Assembly: GCA_003255065.1 (NCBI GenBank)
Contig: QAOA01006966.1
Coordinates: forward strand, 67,766-131,765
Source: Cercis canadensis
Taxonomy: Eukaryota; Streptophyta; Magnoliopsida; Fabales; Fabaceae
Length of the DNA stretch: 64,000 nucleotides
Reading direction: 5' to 3'
Notes under the pieces: model-generated
The model's input: only the letters and a program-made list of their open reading frames with translations
Databases searched by the model: none
Told to the model about the DNA's origin: nothing
Translations under genes and position numbers: made by a program
In this document: positions 60,896-64,000 of the stretch, piece after piece
How the letters are laid out: each line of letters starts with the position of its first letter
How positions within the stretch are numbered: position 1 is the stretch's first letter

Positions 60896-61375
60896 TGTGG
60901 TGGCCCAATATTTCTAGGCCCAATATCAAAAGGCCCAATAAGACAAAATCCATTGAAGACCTCGGGTGATCCACCAGCTCATGGAATCTTTGCTTATAAA
61001 TAGTCCCATCCATCACAGGTAAAGGGAGTCAAAAAAACTCTCTGAATCCCCTATAGCTCGGATCAATCTAATTTAATCTTAAGAGCTCTCTTCAGCCTTA
61101 GAGCTCTCCTCAACATAAGAGCTCTTCTCAAGCTCGGAGCTCTCCTCAATATATGAGCTCTCTCCAGCCTCAGAGCTCTCCCGAACCTCGGAGCTCTCCT
61201 CAACCTTAGAGATCACCCCAATCTCTCTCTCTTGAGCTCTGAATTATAACTCTATTTAACTCGGACCAAACTAACTTTATCATCGGAGCCCGGAAACACC
61301 AACCCGGCCCAGTTGTTTTGTTTACAGGATAGCTCGAACGATCTCAGGGACCGACCTGTAACTCTGGCATTGTCA
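60896..61375 (+). mobile_element. 480-bp solo LTR with GATCT target duplication
   Basis: The sequence TGTGGTGGCCCAATA...CTGGCATTGTCA interrupts the gypsy reverse transcriptase exactly and has GATCT on both sides (60891-60895 and 61376-61380). The TG...CA ends and 5-bp duplication are those of an LTR. TATAAATAG at 60996 is a good TATA box. No internal region or second LTR is present, so it is a solo LTR or a very small LTR-type element. It carries an 18-bp minisatellite. Confidence 0.85.
61082..61225. repeat. 18-bp minisatellite, eight units
   Basis: Eight consecutive 18-bp units follow AGAGCTCTCCTCAACMTH with substitutions only; the last is most divergent (AGAGATCACCCCAATCTC). Each of the first seven holds a GAGCTC-type core (one GAGCTCTT variant). 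The array lies downstream of the TATA box within the solo LTR, so it would be transcribed. Confidence 0.9.
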
Positions 61376-61875
61376 GATCTAAATTATATGGAGAAGACCT
61401 ATATATTTCATCACTCTTTGGGGGACTTATTACTACAATGTCATGCATTTCGGTCTAAAAAATGTTGGAGCCACCTACCAGTGAGCTGCCATTACCTTGT
61501 TGAATGGCATGATTCATGAAGAGGTGAAGGTCTATGTATGTGACATGATAGTCAAATCTCAAGAATGGGAAAGCCGTAAAGAAGTTTTTTCAAAAGACCA
61601 GACATTATAATCTCAAACTTAACCCACAGAAGTGTGCCTTTGGAGTAATAGCTAGAAAGCTACTAAAATTCATAGTAAGTTAGAGAGGAATAGAAGCAGA
61701 CCCCAACAAGATCAAGACAATATATAAGATGAGCCATCCTCAAATTGAGAAATTAAAAGAAAAAAAAAACCATAGGACAATTGTAATACATTAGCAGGTT
61801 CATAGCTTAATTGATCATGACATGTGAACTTATATTCAAATTATTGAAGGGGCTCCAAAAGAATGGAAGTGAAGT

Positions 61876-62455
61876 CCAAAAGAAAAAAAGAGAATCAAGA
61901 AAAAGGCAGCAGACTTTTCCAAAGTCCAATCAGCCTCCACCAGGGTTGAACAACCTAAGCTAGGGCCGAACGACCCATATAGAGACCAAACAGCCCCCCT
62001 TCCGAACCAGTCTAAAAAAAAAAAAAGAAAAAAAAAAGAGAAAAAGAAAGAGTCAGTAAGAGCTCAATACATGGATTTTGGTCACATAAATCTGGGTCAA
62101 TCTCCGTAAAGCAATCTAAAATTAGATCATTAGTTGATTGAATTCATTTACTCTTTTATTAAGAGATTTTTCCATTAATAAGGACCAATCCTTTAAGTTA
62201 AGAAGGGTTAGAATGCTTAACTATCATAACATAGTCCTTATACTGATTATGCAATTTGTATAATGGAGTCAAACTTCTTGGAAAAAAAATTATGAACTAA
62301 TAAAGATAACAATATAATACCAAACCTAAACAAGACCATTTCTTATTCAGGTAATATTATAACAAAACCAAACAAAAAAGTAAAGATGAGAACACATAGA
62401 AATTAGGAAGCTCTCATGATAGTTCAAAAGATAACCTAATGACTAATAAAAGGTA
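61876..62455. other. spacer, no gene seen
   Basis: A-rich sequence with GAAAAAGA runs at 61880-62060. Nothing supportable. Confidence 0.4.
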
Positions 62456-62459
62456 CTAA

Positions 62460-62690
62460 TTAATTGGGATTTTTCTTGGATTTCTTAGCAGGGTTATCAC
62501 CAACGACATCAAGCAAGCCAAAGCAGTTGCATTTTGGGCACTTGCGATTAGCTTTCATTACAATCACATACATGTAGCAGCGAGTACATCCCATAAAAAT
62601 TAATGATGATGATTCAGCTTTCAATGCCCTATCCATAGTCACATCGGTGTCCATATTGGAACATATATGTGTCCCATAGGATGCTGATGA
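62460..62690 (-). pseudogene. zinc-ribbon fragment similar to GIR1-type proteins
   Basis: The minus strand encodes about 75 residues ending at the stop at 62460. The middle reads GCTRCYMYVIVMKANRKCPKC, two CxxC pairs 13 residues apart, then LLDVV and a Lys-rich end. Plant GIR1/GIR2-like proteins end in a very similar Gly-Cys-x-x-Cys-x-Met-Tyr-Val ribbon. The N-terminal motif of that family is missing: an in-frame TAG stands seven codons before the first possible Met (about 62677). It could be the last exon of a split gene or a gene fragment carried by a transposon. Confidence 0.45.
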
Positions 62691-62697
62691 TGCTATT

Positions 62698-64000
62698 TGT
62701 TAACACCCAAATTTGTACATGAATTATTTTTGGGATCATGGTCTTTGGAACCATATTTTTGTGTGCTCAATTAAAATATTTCAATACTACAAAATAAAAC
62801 AAATATAGCTAAAAATACTGAAATGCTAACAAAAATCACAAAAAAAATATATAACTTAAAAAATATAAAAATGCAAAAAAAATTATTATTACAAATGAAT
62901 AACATAAAATAAAATAAAAATAGAGAAGAAATAAATGCTGTTGGAGGTAACACGCAAGGCAGCACCCCCTTTGTTATTCATCAGTCCAGCCACGCTTCAA
63001 GCCATGCCCTGGCAGCTTGAAAGCAAGAAATCGTCAACTCCTGTCAATGCAACTTGCACAAAGCTCCGGCTATAAAAAGCCTCACACAAAGAAGCAAAGA
63101 GACAGACATGAAAGCAATACCGGAGAAAAAGAAAAAAGGGCTGATACACAGACACAAGAAGGAGACAAATAGAGAATAAATTTTGAAACACAAAAAGCAA
63201 GAAGCAGAAAAAATCCAGTACCACACCGTAGAGGAAACTCCAAAATTTTCATCATCTCAGCAAAGGGGGTGGACACCGCGGCAGTGGTGGCTCCACCCCT
63301 TCCCATTCTTTTTTTTTTTTAGGAAAAATAGAGGCAAAGATTATCAAGACAAAGGTTACCAGAGGAAGAGAAAGAGAAATATAGCACAAAAAAATTAACC
63401 CATTCCCATATGTATTAACATCCAATCTAGAGAGATAGACAACATTTACAGAAAGCGAACAAAAATACACAAATGAGGATCCCTAATGTTTAGAGAGAGA
63501 AGCTTCCTTTATAGAGAGAAACCGATTTGGAAAAAGAGAGAGAAATGGAATTTCAGAGAAATAAGGAGAGGCATTTAGAGGAACAAAGAGAGATATTTCT
63601 TACCTTAGTCATTGTTGCTCAAAAATCAAAGTCAAGTCCTTTGATTTCGAAGAGATGGAAGAAGGTCAAGAGCTCCATTTTTGCAGCTCCCTCACGTTTT
63701 CTTTCTTCTCTGTTTCGGTGGTCTTTCTTTGCTTCTAGTCACTTATGTCTTTTACTAATGCTCATTCGTCTTTTAGTTCTTTTGGCTTTTAGTTGGTTTT
63801 TGAATGTTATTTTATTTCATTTAGTTATTGGCTTCATTTCTGATATGGACCATTAGCTTTCTTTTGTTTAGTTTAAGTTTTGGTTCTTTTGTTTGGTAAA
63901 AATTAATGCTTGCTGGACCATTTTATTTATTTTTTGGTTTGTTTAGCTTTTTGGTTTTGTTTTGTTAATAGGCATGAGAGAAAGCTTTTTTTTTTTTTTT
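62698..64000 (+). repeat. probable LTR start with promoter
   Basis: TGTTAACACCCAAATTTG at 62698 has the form of a Tat/Ogre-type LTR start. At 63070 CTATAAAAAGCC is a strong TATA box, followed by purine-rich sequence as in an LTR R region. The element would continue beyond the window, so neither the LTR end nor a partner can be shown. The remaining sequence to 64000 holds no gene I can support; purine-rich GAGAGA runs near 63490-63590 and T-rich sequence to the end dominate. Confidence 0.35.
63066..63078 (+). promoter_or_regulatory. TATA box in the probable LTR
   Basis: GGCTATAAAAAGC is a close match to the plant TATA consensus. It stands about 370 bp into the presumed LTR, with transcription toward the right edge. 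Confidence 0.5.

Larger units (their letters stand above)
60010..61870 (+). pseudogene. Tat-like gypsy reverse transcriptase, split by insertion
   Basis: 60373-60582 encodes VEIGSTLKEEEREKMIYLLRTYKDIFTWSYKDML, the pre-RT segment of Tat/Ogre-type gypsy Pol. RT motifs follow in broken frames: WSANIILVLNKDGKVRICVD, DNTTSHYLLSFMNGFSRYH, then a 480-bp insertion (60896-61375), then FITLWGTYYYNVMHFGLKNVGATYQ and VYVCDMIVKSQ, where the catalytic box is VCDM and so has lost an Asp. A decayed connection to RNase H runs to about 61860. The upstream region from 60010 is a linker without known motif. No LTR is assigned. Confidence 0.8.

Noticed and set aside
62771..63226. Hydrophobic Phe-rich open stretches on the minus strand
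   Set aside because: They are translations of A-rich plus-strand sequence. No family resemblance and no codon pattern.
63527..63856. 109-codon open stretch on the plus strand
   Set aside because: Starts in a GAGAGA run and continues in T-rich sequence; it lies in a presumed LTR and has no recognised domain.

Overview
This is nuclear DNA of a flowering plant, probably a eudicot. The evidence is a spliced alpha-tubulin gene of the plant TUA3/TUA5 type, AT-rich non-coding sequence, and a dense stack of typical plant transposable elements: Ty3/gypsy of Athila, chromovirus and Tat/Ogre type, a Ty1/copia Sirevirus, L1-type LINEs, a MULE and CACTA elements. I saw no bacterial, organellar or viral backbone, and no rRNA, tRNA or CRISPR.

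Layout. 1-10822: Athila-type gypsy sequence on the minus strand, one copy with both LTR regions (3' LTR cut at a gap) plus a second partial internal copy at the left edge. 10823-12277: a LINE endonuclease fragment and unidentified decayed coding sequence. 12278-13379: spacer with a telomere-like degenerate repeat. 13380-16860: a decayed MULE transposase on the minus strand whose N-terminal part appears twice around a gap. 16861-18250: spacer with a clustered short motif and a perfect hairpin. 18255-21070: a 5'-truncated LINE on the plus strand. 21071-24483: spacer. 24484-30653: a complete but dead chromovirus with two 732-bp LTRs and a CAAAG target-site duplication. 32232-34956: the alpha-tubulin gene, five coding exons, 450 residues, apparently intact. 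35989-42382: an orphan CACTA end, a long Tat/Ogre-like LTR and a two-tier minisatellite. 42383-43140: a long imperfect foldback. 44690-45240: a LINE RNase H fragment on the minus strand. 45280-59969: a CACTA element with a TTT target duplication, itself invaded by a gypsy-type element and by a 9.45-kb Sirevirus. 60010-61870: a Tat-like gypsy reverse transcriptase split by a 480-bp solo LTR with a GATCT duplication. 62460-62690: a zinc-ribbon coding fragment. 62698 onward: a probable LTR with a TATA box.

The only gene that looks functional is the alpha-tubulin. All transposon genes carry stops, frameshifts or lost key residues. The insertions give a relative history: Sirevirus inside a gypsy remnant inside CACTA; solo LTR inside Tat-like gypsy; Athila inside a LINE.

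Eight single-N positions (2403, 8948, 16073, 23493, 35166, 38973, 45538, 47660) mark assembly gaps. Four of them lie beside duplicated or foreign sequence and should be treated as joins rather than biology. I found no convincing new biological system. The most interesting native structures are the 42.4-43.1 kb foldback, the compact CACTA gene in which a transposase-associated domain runs directly into a TNPA-like domain, and the two minisatellites carried by LTR elements.
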